Shown: positions 23,561 to 34,074 of the stretch, in pieces
How positions within the stretch are numbered: the first letter of the stretch is position 1
How the letters are laid out: each line of letters opens with the position of its first letter
Assembly: GCA_020152595.1 (NCBI GenBank)
Contig: JAIGNY010000904.1
Span: 702,501-766,500 of the forward strand
Source of the DNA: Chiridota heheva
Taxonomy: Eukaryota > Echinodermata > Holothuroidea > Apodida > Chiridotidae
Reading direction: 5' to 3'
Length of the DNA: 64,000 nucleotides
Translations under genes and position numbers: made by a program
The notes under the pieces: generated by a model
What the model saw: the letters and a program-made list of their open reading frames with translations, nothing else
Told to the model about the DNA's origin: nothing
The model's database searches: none

Positions 23561-23809
23561 ACGGCTACCCAGCGCCGGACACCACAGCAATGACGGCGAA
23601 GCCTGACACAGCTTCGTCCACTCACCAGGAGTCCACTTTGTGAACCTGCAGAGTGAACATGGCAGAGAGCGGTCAACGCTCCTTCCCTTCTGCATGCAGA
23701 ATGGGTGCCTTTATTTCACGAGGTTGGGTAAGGGGCAGCACCTTTGATCCACTCCTGATGCCCTTGCTGATGGGTGGTCAGGTTAGAGGACGTCTGGGAA
23801 AATTCACCT

Positions 23810-24160
23810 AGATGTAGGAGAAAGCCACTACAGACAAGTGGGAGCTGAGGACCATACGGCAGGGCTACTGTCTGGAGTTCACAAACCCCCCCCTCCCTCT
23901 CCGCCTCAGGGATTAGAATTGTTATGTATCTAGACGACTGGCTTATCATCGCAGAAGATGCATTCACAGTTGCAGAACACACAAGCATAGTCATAAAAGT
24001 GGCTCAGGACATAAGTCCAGTCTTCCTTCCCAGACTCCCACTTTTCTGGGAGCAATCCTAGATTTCACACAAGGTCTATATGACCAACAGAGGAACGAAT
24101 CCTAGCCATGAAGGCAGGAGCCGATGTCCCCCTCTCGCAATCGGCGTTGCCGGCGAGAGC
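23810..24160 (+). pseudogene. DIRS copy A, reverse transcriptase remnant with YLDD
   Basis: The text TTDKWELRTIRQGYCLEF near 23822-23880 is the pre-palm block seen in DIRS enzymes. It is followed almost at once by GIRIVMYLDDWLII, with the catalytic YLDD at 23927-23938. The usual spacing between these blocks is much longer, so most of the fingers and palm has been deleted. The thumb region behind it is broken by stops. Confidence 0.82.
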
Positions 24161-24211
24161 ATGGTTGGTAATCTTAGGATACCTAGCTAGTCTGGTTGAT
24201 GCAGTCCCATT

Positions 24212-24730
24212 GTGCAGGTTTTACATGCGAGATTTACAATTTCACCTACTGGATCATTTCGTCCCATACAGGATGGACCTCAGTGTTCCCGTCTCTTGTA
24301 CACAGGGAGTGGTCCCCCACATATTGTAGTAGTGCATCCACTCTCACCTGTTACAGGGAGCTGTTTTCCCATCCCCAGACTGTCACTGTCGGTGATGACA
24401 GACATGTCTTTGACGCGGTGGGGAGCACATTTAGCATGGACCCAAGTCAAGGTATTTTGGATGTGCACTAGGTGCAGACAGCACATCAATATGTTGGAAA
24501 TAGAGGCAGTGCGCCAGGCTCTTGTTCATTTTCTACCACAGGTACAGAAGGAGACTGTTCTGATATGCACCGACAACACCACGGTAGTGGCGTATATCAA
24601 CAGACAGGGAGGCACGAGATCCAGGAGACTAGACCTTCTGTCTTGGTGCATGGCAAACAAGGTCAGCCTTCAGGCAGTCCACCTGCCAGGCAAGGAGAAC
24701 ATGATTTCAGATCTGATATCTCGCCTCTAA
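24212..24730 (+). pseudogene. DIRS copy A, RNase H domain
   Basis: The longest open frame of the element. Residues in order: MTDMSLTRWGAHL (first Asp), HINMLEIEAVRQAL (Glu), ICTDNTTVVAYINRQGG (Asp) and VHLPGKENMISDLISRL (last Asp). All four acidic positions of the RNase H fold survive. TDNTTVVAYINRQGG and PG.EN...DL.SR are strongly characteristic of DIRS RNase H. The N-terminal 60 or so residues of the frame are less clear. Confidence 0.9.
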
Positions 24731-24744
24731 GGAACCCCCACAGA

Positions 24745-25275
24745 ATGAGCCCTCCTTCCACAGGTGGCCAACGCGATCTGGTTGATATTCAGTCTCCCAG
24801 ACGTGAATCTGTTCTTGTCTGTAGACAACCACAACTTTTTGCGTACTGACCCCCAACCCAAGAGTCTGGAGAGTCGACGCATTTACGATCAGGTGGACCC
24901 ACTTCATGGGCTACGCCTTTCTGCCGTTCGCACTAGTTCCAAGAGTACTAGACAAAGCGACATATGATCAGTGTCACACGCTGCTTCTGGTAGCTCCCAA
25001 TTAGCCCGGCTAACTGTGGTTCCCTCAGCTGCTCAATATAATCGCAGGTTTCCCGTACGGGCTTCTGGTCAAACCCCGGGCTCTGACAAACTGCACCACA
25101 ATCCAAAAGCACTCCATTTGACTGTGTGGCCTCTATCCACGAATTCTTGGTATCACAAAGCCTTTCGGAGGAAGCTGCGCAAGTGGCAGCCTAGAGTCAG
25201 AGACCCTCCACTTTGGGGATGTATTCTGCCAAACTTGGAATGTTCTGAGACTGGTGCAAGAATAGATCAGTTTCT
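24745..25275 (+). pseudogene. DIRS copy A, domain between RNase H and recombinase
   Basis: Broken frames read a block with LPDVNLFLSVDNHNF, then FMGYAFLPFALVPRVL-like and LLVAPN-like text, and then LHHNPKALHLTVWPLS. In DIRS elements this position holds a domain often described as methyltransferase-like; assignment here rests on position and a similar block in copy B (34075-34460). No catalytic site can be confirmed. Confidence 0.5.
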
Positions 25276-25279
25276 CCCC

Positions 25280-25960
25280 TTGGTGACGTAGCAGATTTCT
25301 TGTTGTGTCAGTTTAATCTGATTAAATCCATCAATACAGTCAAGGGTTTTCAGACAGCCATAGCAGCTATCCACTGGGGCTTTTCAGATGGCTTGACCGT
25401 CACCAACCCGTTGCCTCTGGAAAGATTAGTTAAAGGAATGTTTTTACAAAGACCTTCAGCTCGGAACCTTGCTCCCTGTGGGACATGCAAGTTGTTCTCG
25501 AGACACTAGCATGGACTCCATTTGAGCCGCTGTATGCGTGTCAGCTTAAAGAACTGATGATCAAAACATTTTTTTTACTCTCGTCGGCCTCTGCCATATG
25601 CAGCAGTGCCGTTCACTTGCTTTCGCTAAAGGAAGGCCACATTCACTTCGAATCTAGGAGTGTACAGCTTGTACCTGACCCAGCTCTTTTGGCCAAAAAT
25701 CAAACTTTAGAGTTTCTACCGGGCCCGATATTCCTTCCATCACTCTCTACTTTTCTAACACATCAAAGGACAGGACCTGGTGCTCTGTTCGATGTCTCAA
25801 ACAATATGATATATGTACACAATCCTTACGGAACAACATAAAAGCTTTAATTGTGTCTTTACAAAATCCACATGGCACCGTTTCATGTGATACGATTTCA
25901 CGATGGATTGTTAAAGCAATCACGTACAATAGATCCGCATTGGTGGAGTGGTTTACTATT
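25280..25960 (+). pseudogene. DIRS copy A, tyrosine recombinase remnant
   Basis: Reads INTVKGFQTAIAAIHWGFSD, then LVKGMFLQRPSARNLAP (N-terminal SAM-like part), then after a frameshift MQVVLETLAWTPFEPLYACQ and LKELMIKTFFLLSSASA (start of the catalytic fold), then LVPDPALLAKNQTLEFLPGP. This is the phage-integrase-like YR of DIRS elements. The segment that should hold the first catalytic Arg (normally .RR.SEL) reads AICSSAVHLL, so the Arg is lost. The C-terminal Arg/Tyr region is broken. Confidence 0.82.
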
Positions 25961-26103
25961 TCATAGTAATTCCTATTCAGAGGATTTTCATCTTTAAAAA
26001 GATAAGGAATCTAATCTTTTAAGTAGGATCAATTTAGTGTGAGTATTAGGACCAGAATTTTGAAAAATGGGCTTTGACCTGAATTCCCTTCCGTTCCTTG
26101 GTT

Positions 26104-26212
26104 GCAATCTGATTGCATATTTATAGCATGAAAGGTGAGATATAACTTGAAGTAAATTTACCCCTCTAAGCAAAGCTGGGATATTTACAAGAGATATACT
26201 TACCTTCTATGT
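26104..26212. repeat. DIRS copy A, internal complementary region
   Basis: The left half (26104-26160) is complementary to the element's left terminus (19962-20005). The right half (26161-26212) is complementary to its right terminus (26380-26427). The two halves abut at 'agtaaatttacccc', as expected if this region templates the joining of the two ends into a circle. Confidence 0.85.
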
Positions 26213-26258
26213 GTCCTGGCCCACCTCCCCTCTCATTCAGGCCTTAGTGGAATGTTAA

Positions 26259-26427
26259 GTGAGGGATGTTGGAGGTATTATGGAGGTTTAGGCTGGGCGG
26301 GTAAGTACGTTTTTAAGGTTGGTTAGAAATGCATTAGATTTAGGTCATTGGACCAGATTGCATATTTATAGCATGAAAGGTAAGTATAACTCTCGTAAAT
26401 ATCCCCGCTACGCTTAGCGGGGTAAAT
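26259..26427. repeat. DIRS copy A, right inverted terminal repeat
   Basis: Inverted partner of 19978-20102, extended outward by about 34 nt ('aactctcgtaaatatcccc' and on) that pair with the internal complementary region. The palindrome-rich end includes 'ccccgctacgcttagcgggg'. Confidence 0.85.
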
Positions 26428-27009
26428 TGCTAATCAGCTGCCTATGTTGTTAGATGTGTATTTTTTGGACATTGCCCTCTTTTGTGACAACAATCTCTGT
26501 CTGTCTGTAATAGCTGAATGAGTGTAAAAAAAAGCAATGTTTGTAATATTTCACCTCTAAATGTTTGTAGAATGGACTTCAGCGCACCCCATCAATGAGC
26601 GAAAGTTAGTTTTTTCCTGCAACAGAAAATTCCCAATAAGTAACAAACAAAAACTACTCTTTGCCTGAGCTTAATGATTGTTTTGCTTGTATAGCCATTG
26701 AAGCAATATATGCTACAGAGTCCCTTTGTCTTATTCGTGGATCTCCACAACTGGTAAATAAAACCTCTGTTGAAATAAATACTCCATTGGAGGCCTGTTG
26801 GGCAGTAATGCGTCATGCAAACAAGTAGAAGTGCCGTTAAAGATTTTTGCTAAAAATGGTCTATCATACCCATTATCAAAAATGAGTAAATTTATGAAGA
26901 TTTTCTTGATAAAGCTATTGAGCCTTTTGCTGTGCAGTCTCACATTAAGTACTATTGTACTAGAAGAATAAACAAGTACAATACAACTTGTAAATAATCA
27001 ATTTGCATA
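26428..27009. other. Intron sequence between DIRS A and LINE copy 2
   Basis: No gene or repeat recognised. Minus-strand frames of 70-74 codons overlap each other and show no domain. Confidence 0.5.
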
Positions 27010-27981
27010 CATTAAATGTGCCTGTCCCGGCCTCACCCTTTCTCAAGGCTACCCGACGGTACCTCTATCCACTCTGTTGAGGCGAAAGCCATCTTCCTAG
27101 CCTTAAACTTCTTAGAACTCTCTTTCCGCCCCCGTTTCGTCATCTTCTCTGACTCTAAATCCGTCTTCACTGGCATCCTCAACATGCTCTGGCCCAACCC
27201 TCTCAATCTACAAATCCTCAACGAACTCCACACTCTTTCCTCCTTAGGAAAGAATATTATCTTCTGGATTCCCAGCCATGTCCGCATCCCTGGCAACGAG
27301 AGAGCTGACAGAGCCGCCAACAAAGCTCTGTCAAGCATCGCCTCTCCTTTTTCTATTCCACACTCAGACCTCCGTCTTTCCATCTCCAACTACATAAAGA
27401 AAACCTGGCAAAACTCCTGGAATCATGAAACCAGTAACAAACTCCACACCATCAAAGCCACAGTTGGGACCAACACCCCTCTGCACAGTCGCAACCACAG
27501 GGAAGACATCGTTGTCACCCGCATCCGTCTAGGCCACTCTTTTCTCACTCACTCTCATCTCTTATCTGGCTCCCCTACCCCTCTCTGCCCCACTTGTAAC
27601 ACTGATCTCTCCATCAAGCATGTCTTCATAACCTGTCCCTTTATACCAGAACTCCAGATCTCTTCTCTCCTCACTATCCTCAATCTCGGACCTTTTCAAA
27701 AACAATTCTTCCTCAAGCATCATCAACTTCCTTTGTAACAACAACCTTTGCCACCACATTTAACTTCCCCCTTCCCCTCCCCCTTCCTTTCTATACCTAA
27801 CCTTACCTCCTTTTTTTCTTTTCTCTTTTTGTTTTTTTCCCCTTTTCTCTCTTACAAACCTTCCTTTCCTCACTCTCCTAAATCTTACACCATAATTTAT
27901 TAACACCCTCTTGGCACATTTGACTCCGACTGTCGCGGTGCCATTAAACATCAACAAACCAAACCAAACCATTAAATGTGC
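27010..27981 (+). mobile_element. I-group LINE, 5'-truncated copy 2, with 12-bp target duplication
   Basis: The insert (27022-27969) is bracketed by perfect copies of CATTAAATGTGC at 27010-27021 and 27970-27981. It ends in a short AAACC-repeat tail and matches the last 0.87 kb of LINE copy 1. Truncation at the 5' end plus a variable-length duplication is the signature of target-primed reverse transcription. The surviving frame is intact, so the insertion is younger than copy 1. It lies in PHYH intron 5. Confidence 0.95.
27022..27738 (+). pseudogene. RNase H and C-terminal Cys/His segment of I-group LINE copy 2
   Basis: An uninterrupted frame of about 239 codons (an accidental ATG lies at 27016, within the flanking duplication). 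It reads SVEAKAI (Glu), FSDSKSV (Asp), IPSHVRIPGNERADRAANKA (last Asp) and then CPTCNTDLSIKHVFITCPF, a C-x2-C...H...C arrangement. The first RNase H Asp (TDGS) is absent because the copy starts just after it. The stop at 27736-27738 precedes a CT-rich 3' UTR. No promoter is expected. Confidence 0.9.
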
Positions 27982-28158
27982 ATTGGAACCACTAATACAT
28001 AGTACCTCTGCAGTGCATCTGCTGTTGGAATTTATGTTAACTCATTACAGTAATCATGTATATAGAGGGGTGCAGGAGTGTTGTGTTTCACACAATCCAT
28101 ACATTACCCCTGTTCATCATTACATTGAGTATAATTGTTTCTGATCTTTGTTTTCCAG

Positions 28159-28308
28159 GGTGGAGTCAATAGGGACTTCTTTGGCATTGCTAATTACAGC
28201 TCGGACATGGATTCAACCTTGCTTGAAATGGAAAAAGGTGACACTGTGTTTTTCCATCCTTTGCTCATCCATGGATCAGGAACAAACAAAACAAATGGAT
28301 TCAGAAAG
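28159..28308 (+). CDS. PHYH: Phytanoyl-CoA 2-hydroxylase, coding exon 6 (second metal His, 2OG Arg)
   Basis: The acceptor is 'ttgttttccag' ending at 28158 and the donor is gtatgt from 28309, both phase 0. It encodes [13 protein letters not shown] and [18 protein letters not shown], then NKTNGFRK. The His of HGSG (28270-28272) aligns with Fe ligand His264 of human PHYH, and the Arg of GFRK (28303-28305) with Arg275, which binds the 2-oxoglutarate 5-carboxylate. Both keep the offset of 26 seen for the HxD motif. All catalytic residues are therefore present. Confidence 0.95.
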
Positions 28309-28429
28309 GTATGTAGTCATCTCAGTCTTCATTACTCACTTACTGCTCCCTCCTCCTTCAAGTGGAGATTTAGGCTTCAGCACAGAAATCCATCTCTTCC
28401 TGTCTTGTGCCAATACCCTGACCTGATTC

Positions 28430-29450
28430 CAGTTCCGCCATCTTACCTCTGTACCATTCACCTGCATGTGGTCATTGGCCTGTCTTTTTTCTGAGCATCT
28501 CTCTACCATTCACCTGCATGTTGTCTGTGGCCTGCCTTTTTTCTAAGCATCTCTCACCTTTCTACCATTCACCTACATGTGGTCTGTGGCCTGCCTTTTT
28601 TCTAAGCATCTCTCACCTTTCTACCATTCACCTGCATGTTGTCTGTGGCCTGCCTTTTTTTCTAAGCATCTCTCACCTTTCTACCATTCACCTACATGTG
28701 GTCTGTGGCCTGCCTTTTTTCTAAGCATCTCTCACCTTTCTACCATTCACCTGCATGTTGTCTGTGGCCTGCCTTTTTTCTAAGCGTCTCTCACCTTTCT
28801 ACCATTCACCTGCATGTTGTCTGTGGCCTGCCTTTTTTCTAAGCATCTCTCACCTTTCTACCATTCTCCTACATGTGGTCTGTAGCCTGCCTTTTTTCTG
28901 AGCATCTCTCATCTTTCTACCATTTACCCGCATATGGTCATTGGTCTGCCTTTTTTCTGAGCATCTCTCATCTTTCTACCATTTACCCGCATATGGTCAT
29001 TGGCCTGCCTTTTTTCTGAGCATCTCTCATCTTTCCACCATTTACCTGTCTGTGGTCATTGGTCTGCCTTTTTTTCTGAGCATCTCTCATCTTTCTACCA
29101 TTCTCCTGCATGTGGTCTGCCTTTTTTCTGTGCATCTCTCATCTTTCTACCATTCACCCGCATATGGTCATTGGTCTGCCTTTTTTTCTAGCATCTCTCA
29201 CCTCTACCATTCACCTGCATGTGGTCATTGGCCTGCTTTTTTTCTGAGCATCTCTCACCTCTCTACCATTCACCTGCATGTGGTCATTGGCCTACCATTT
29301 TTCTGAGCTTCTCTCACCTCTGTACCATTCACCTGCATGTGGTCATTGGCCTGTCTTTTGTCTGAGCACCTCTCTACCATTCACCTGCATGTGGTCTGTG
29401 GCCTGCCTTTTCTCCGAGCATCTCTGACCTCTCTACCATTCCCCTTTTTT
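28430..29450 (+). repeat. 59-nt minisatellite in PHYH intron 6
   Basis: About 17 tandem units of roughly 59 nt, each with 'taccattcacctgcatgt', 'ggtc.ttggcctgcctttttt' and 'gagcatctctcacctttc'. Units in the left half read 'gtctgtggcctgcc'; those in the right half read 'gtcattggcctgcc', so the array has two sub-families. It starts about 120 nt after exon 6. Frames across it encode repeats of no significance. Confidence 0.92.
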
Positions 29451-29823
29451 CTTTGACCATCTAGTGTCCAGATCAGAGCTATTCACCAATTAATTGTGCA
29501 TCTTTCCATAGTATATTGTCCAATTTCCTTCCATTTTGTTTCACGTATTACCTTGTTTGTCAGTACCATTTTCGTCCTTTTATTCAGTTCATTATTTAAT
29601 ATTAGAGTTGGCCATCTGACTTTTGATATTCTGCATAGGTAGTTTTGTTGAAAAATATCTCTTTTTTTTGTTTCTCTGTCATCCTTATTTATTCTTCATG
29701 TGCATGATCCGCACAGAAGCACAGACATAACATTTGTTTGAAATATTTTAAGTTTTGTTCGCAAGCTGGGCTTATTTTCTGTTATGTTTCAATTTTCTCT
29801 ATGTTTTTGTCTATTATTTTCAG

Positions 29824-29955
29824 GCCATTTGCTGTCATTACTTCTCAGAAGAATGTTCATTTGACACAAAGGGACAAACAGAAAAGAATGTATTTAGCAC
29901 CTATACAGATACAATCTACAAGTTATATGTGCAGGAGCCTGGAGTTTCAAGAGAG
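29824..29955 (+). CDS. PHYH: Phytanoyl-CoA 2-hydroxylase, coding exon 7
   Basis: The acceptor is 'attttcag' ending at 29823 and the donor is gtaaat from 29956, phase 0 at both ends. It encodes 44 residues starting AICCHYFSEECSFDTKGQTE and ending LYVQEPGVSRE. AI.CH...A/S..C is the family's strand after the 2OG-binding Arg. The rest of the exon is less conserved, as in other animals. No defects. Confidence 0.9.
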
Positions 29956-30456
29956 GTAAATCATAGCTCTACTTAAACTACAGATAATCAAATTTTATCA
30001 TCTTTGAATTTTTTTCTTTTTTGAATATTACATTTATCTCGAACCAGATGGGTCAGTCAGTTGTTTGCCATTTTTGATTATGGGGGATTTCAGGTTGGGA
30101 TTCATGATATGCAGAACAAGATACTGACTTGGAAAGGAAGATACTGATCATCCAGTAGCTAAGGGGGGACTGGGTGCCAACTACAGGGTCCCTCATCCCT
30201 GAATGGTTTTCGGAGCACTTCTGAACAAAACAGAAACCTTGTGATTGTACCTAGTTCCACTCCAAAATAGAAACTTGTTATTGTTGAGTTAATCCAACTT
30301 GTTGCTGGGTTCCCACCTATGGGAGCATCGTAATAGATAAACACACTCTAACTTTATTCCTATTACTTTCTTTTGTTGGTCCTGAAACTTTCGTTTCCAT
30401 CCATTGACTTTGTTATTAGCGGTATTCATGATATTTATCCTTATTGTAATAAAAGG
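29956..30456. other. PHYH intron 7, left part
   Basis: Unassigned sequence up to the left end of DIRS copy B. No features seen. Confidence 0.5.
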
Positions 30457-30605
30457 ATTTACTTCAAGTTATATCTTACCTTCCATGCTATAAATATGCA
30501 ATCTGGTCCCATGACCTGATGCTAACGCACTTCTAACCGACCTTAAAAACGTAGTTACCTACCCAGTCCTGACTTCCACTTTACCTCTCTAATCCCTCAA
30601 CACTG
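30457..30605. repeat. DIRS copy B, left inverted terminal repeat
   Basis: Begins 'atttacttcaagttatatct' and continues with the 'ccatgctataaatatgcaat' core shared with copy A. It is the inverted partner of 38609-38731. Confidence 0.88.
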
Positions 30606-32149
30606 ACTCAACACAGCTAAGAACTGCATTAAGAATTTTTGGCCCTTAGACCCCTCCAACCCGACATCCTTGATTTTTTCAAAATCAGTTGTAATCCACA
30701 CCATTCAACCGAGAGACTCTTCACAATTCATTGACTAGCAACCAGCTATTGTTACACCATACACAACACAGGAGTAATCGATACCTTCTTAACTTACAGC
30801 ATATTCATAGTCTATTCACAGTTCACTTGTTAGCAACCAGCTACTGTTATACTGCACACAATAGGTCATTCATCTGGGCTCAAGCTACATAAGTGCTCTT
30901 CATTGATGTGAATCAGATTGGTCCTAGGCTGAGCCAAAATATAAATATACATTATATACTTGGGAGGACTTTGTGCAAAACCCATGAATGATTGATGGAC
31001 CATTCTTCATAAGCAAGGTTATTTCCTCATGGGTCTCTAAATTCAACTCGAATTTCACCTTTTTCTATATCACTTTCTCTTAACAGCTCCAACTGTGAAG
31101 GTTTCCTGCTGGTTTGACTTGTTCTACAAGATTTTCTAGTCACCTGAAGTAAGATGAAGTGGCCTTAGGCCTGGGGAAAGATTGCTGTCTGACTTGCAAG
31201 AATTTTTCATACAGTTTACACTAGTGATGGATAGAATTTTCTTCACCCCCGTACAAAACGGGCTCTGGAGTCTGGTATTTTTCACTCCTATGGCGAGAGG
31301 CTTTATGCCGCAGAGCAACTTTTGGGCTAGGTTCTGGGGCCTCTTTCACTTGGGTAGAGTTTATAATGCCCACCACGAGGAGAGCCTAATGTTATATGGT
31401 ACAGATATGTTACATGTTAGGACATCTCCAACACAGGCTCTCCTATGCATTAGGCCACCAAGTTTCGATTGTTGACGGGACATGCACAAGAGTCCAATGT
31501 CACCACAGCATGACTGCGAAGTTGGCTGCAACACTCTCCAAGGAGTTACAGTTTGTACAAGAGAACCTATTATTTATTTTACGTTACTACTGTACAGAAG
31601 TGTTTTAAGACTAAGCTTTTATTTTCAGTGCTCGTGGGGTTTTTGTTTGGAGGGGGGTGCAGGAGGGACCCTAGTAGGGTCCCCCTTGCGCCCCTTTTTC
31701 GAGAGAATTCACCTTTTCATTTTCTCTCCACAGACACCAAGGAGTAGTGGCTAGCGTTTTCCTACACCCCTTCCACGATATCAAAATTTGCTTTTTTGCA
31801 TATTTCTCAGGTTTACTACAAAATAGCTTAGATTAAAGTTATCTAAGCACTTTCTGGTGTTCTTAATTGCTGTGGCTTGTCTCGTACTAGTGTTTGTTGA
31901 CTTCTGCGGCCCTGTCCCGCCCTCCTAAGGGTCAACTTATGACGTAAGTTGTGCAGATTGTTGCGTATAACGACGGGACGTACATATAACTACATATAAT
32001 ACTAATACGTCATGGCTCTTGGTCTGAGCTGTTAATTTATAAGTAGTGGTGAGTGTAACTTTTGATACCGATGTGGGCCACGGTTCCAAGCTGGGACCAA
32101 ATGGACCACGATTAGTGCCATTTTAAGTAGTCGCAAGTGACCCTCGGTT
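30606..32149 (+). other. DIRS copy B, leader
   Basis: Non-coding. Patches align with copy A: for example 'gttaggacatctcca.caca' (31420) against 'gttaggatatcttctgtaca' (20508), and a 'gtccccctt.c.cccctttt' stretch (31679) against 20750. No gene seen. Confidence 0.55.
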
Positions 32150-32640
32150 TGAGCCATAGAGTTACACCTAAGAGTATCTACGGCCCGTATTAAGACTATC
32201 ACAGGTCCATACGGATCCACTGCATGGCCCTACGGGTCCATACGGCTCCATTGAACGCTCTGTATGGATCCATATGGCTCCATAGCATGGCTTTACCGGT
32301 CCATACGGTTCCATTGAATGGCTCCGTACGGGTTCTTATGGCTTCCTAGCACAGGTCCATACAGCTCCATTGAACAGGTCCATAAGGCTCCATAGCATGG
32401 CTTCACGGGTTCATACGGCTCCATTGAACGGCCTCATATGGCTTCATAGCATGGCTTTACAGGTCCATACGGCTCCATTGAATGGCTTTGTACAGGTCCA
32501 TACGGTTCCATAGTACAACTTTACGAGTCCACACGGCTTCAAAGAAAGGGTCCATATGGCTCAATTGAACACATTCACGGGTCCAAACAGCTCTATAGAA
32601 CGGGTCCTTAGAACGGATCCGTATGGCTCCATAGTACCTA
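32150..32640 (+). repeat. Short-repeat array in the DIRS copy B leader
   Basis: About 20 imperfect units of roughly 22 nt, variants of 'gggtccatacggctccattg' alternating with 'gctccatagcatggctt'. The array lies upstream of the gag-like ATG. A shorter, more diverged version occupies the same place in copy A (21340-21540), so the array belongs to the element rather than to the host intron. Confidence 0.75.
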
Positions 32641-32896
32641 TTGTTATTCTAGCAGGGACGCGCACTGAGTACATTAGTCCCCACACGTAGTCAATAGCTT
32701 CGTTACTCCGTGGTGAAGACAAGTGAACAGAGTTAACGGCTCGTATAGCATATGTGGCACGTTAACATTAGCATAGATTAATTTTTCTCACGAGTAAGCG
32801 CTTACTAAACAGCTCCACCAGTGGTGACTGTTAGAGACACCGTCACAAGCAGTCTACGTCATACGTTAACGTTTCTGTAAAACTATCACAGAAATT

Positions 32897-33530
32897 ATGG
32901 ACACCGCTGACAGGTTGTCAGGTGCTACAGGTGCCCTAAATATCCCAAGATGTATCGCATGCAAGTGCTTCATCAATCTACGGCCCGGGTATATAAACAG
33001 CACATGCTATGCATGCAGATTAGGCCGTGAAGCAAACCCCTGTACACCATGCAGTGACTGGGATTAGGCAGCCTGGAGGGAGCATAGAGTGTTTCCAGAT
33101 CGGCAATTTCAGAAAGCGGCCAAGAGGGTAGAGAAGCGATGGGCAGAGAAGTGATGGGCAGAGAGACTGTCCTCGTCTTCGTCCCCTCCACCTCCACTCA
33201 AGCCAAGACAACCAACGCCCCCTCCCAAGAGGGAGGAGAAGCCTCCACCCGCACTGGGCAGAGCGCCCTTGACAGAGCCTACCATTCAGAGCAGGCACAC
33301 TTTACCACGTACACCATTCCCACAGGGGGCTGCTTCAGCGCCCGGCACCTCTCACGATTCTCATCCACCAGCCCAGCCTTTCCCAAGTGGGGCGACTCAG
33401 GACACGAGACAGATCGAAGTGGAAAACATAAGAGGAGTATGCGTTGTACGTCCTCTGACTCCTCCTCCTCCTCTGAAGCCAGGCGGAGACGAAGGAAGGC
33501 TAGAAGGAAAAGCTCTGTGTATGTATATGT
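32897..33530 (+). pseudogene. DIRS copy B, gag-like region
   Basis: The ATG at 32897 opens MDTADRLSGATGAL. The Cys-rich patch CYACRLGREANPCTPCSDWD (about 33008-33067) matches copy A and is followed by a stop. Later frames are rich in Pro, Ser and Arg. Homology to copy A ends near 33520, where filler sequence begins. Confidence 0.6.
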
Positions 33531-33847
33531 AATTAAACCATGTAATTGAACCTTGGGGGTACAAGCTCAAATGATTTCATTGCTTCGAAGAGTGAAGGGA
33601 GTTTATATATGTTTTTTTGCAGACCAGTTAGGTGATAGCCTGTTGGTATGCACAACAAATTAATAATATTATCTCTGCATTCCACTCTGCATATCATTTC
33701 ACAAGTAGAAAGAACAAACAGGATGTTCAAATACAGATGTGTTTTGCCATTTTATACGATTCTGAGTGACCAAAAATGTTGCTTATCGTTAAATCAATCT
33801 GCTTAAGTAAAAACAGCATTGGAACCACAAAACCTTTTGGTTCTGGT
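33531..33847. other. Filler replacing the reverse transcriptase in DIRS copy B
   Basis: About 320 nt with no DIRS similarity sit where gag end and reverse transcriptase should be. It ends with GCATTGGAACCACAAAACC and 'ttggttctggtt', very like the right end of the dispersed repeat at 44862-44893, so part of it is probably another transposon fragment captured at the deletion. Confidence 0.5.
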
Positions 33848-34062
33848 TACCACAAGTACGGAACGAAACAGTTCTGATATGCACCTACAACACCGTGGTG
33901 ACATATATCAACACACAGGGAAGCACGAGGTCCTGGAGAGACTCTGGACCCTCTCAAGATCCCTTCTATCTTGGTGCATGACAAACAAAGTCAGTCTTCA
34001 GGTCTTCCACCTTCCAGGCATGGAGAATATGATTGCAGATCTGTTATCTCGCCTAGGGTGAG
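33848..34062 (+). pseudogene. DIRS copy B, RNase H C-terminal part
   Basis: Resumes at 'taccacaagtac', matching 24533 of copy A. It reads the YINTQGSTR-like region across a frameshift, then SLLSWCMTNKVSLQVFHLPG and MENMIADLLSRLG. The N-terminal half with the first Asp and Glu is deleted. Confidence 0.82.
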
Positions 34063-34074
34063 AATTCCTACTAC

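Larger units (their letters stand above)
19962..26427 (+). mobile_element. DIRS-type tyrosine-recombinase retrotransposon, copy A (degenerate)
   Basis: A 6.5-kb element in PHYH intron 5, sense to the gene. It has inverted terminal repeats (19962-20102 and 26259-26427), an internal complementary region (26104-26212), and in order a gag-like segment, a reverse transcriptase with YLDD, an RNase H, a domain typical of DIRS between RNase H and recombinase, and a tyrosine recombinase. This combination of inverted ends, internal complementary region and recombinase defines the DIRS order; LTR or LINE elements do not have it. All reading frames are broken. A poly-C/poly-A run (19937-19961) abuts the left end. 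Confidence 0.9.

Noticed and set aside
21309-23695. Numerous 60-140-codon frames on both strands
   Set aside because: Shadows of GC-richer, broken DIRS gag-like sequence. Only the frames conserved between copies A and B were kept.
27985-28140. 'gcattggaaccac' as a transposon end in PHYH intron 5
   Set aside because: A single short match to the right end of the GGTTC-GATGC repeat with no partner end.
28518-29306. Frames reading repeated CLFSKHLSPFYHSP peptides
   Set aside because: The 59-nt minisatellite in a PHYH intron, flanked by well-defined exons; no start or splice support.
28430-29450. CRISPR-like appearance of regular repeats
   Set aside because: Units are contiguous and similar throughout, with no unique spacers; the host is a eukaryote with introns.
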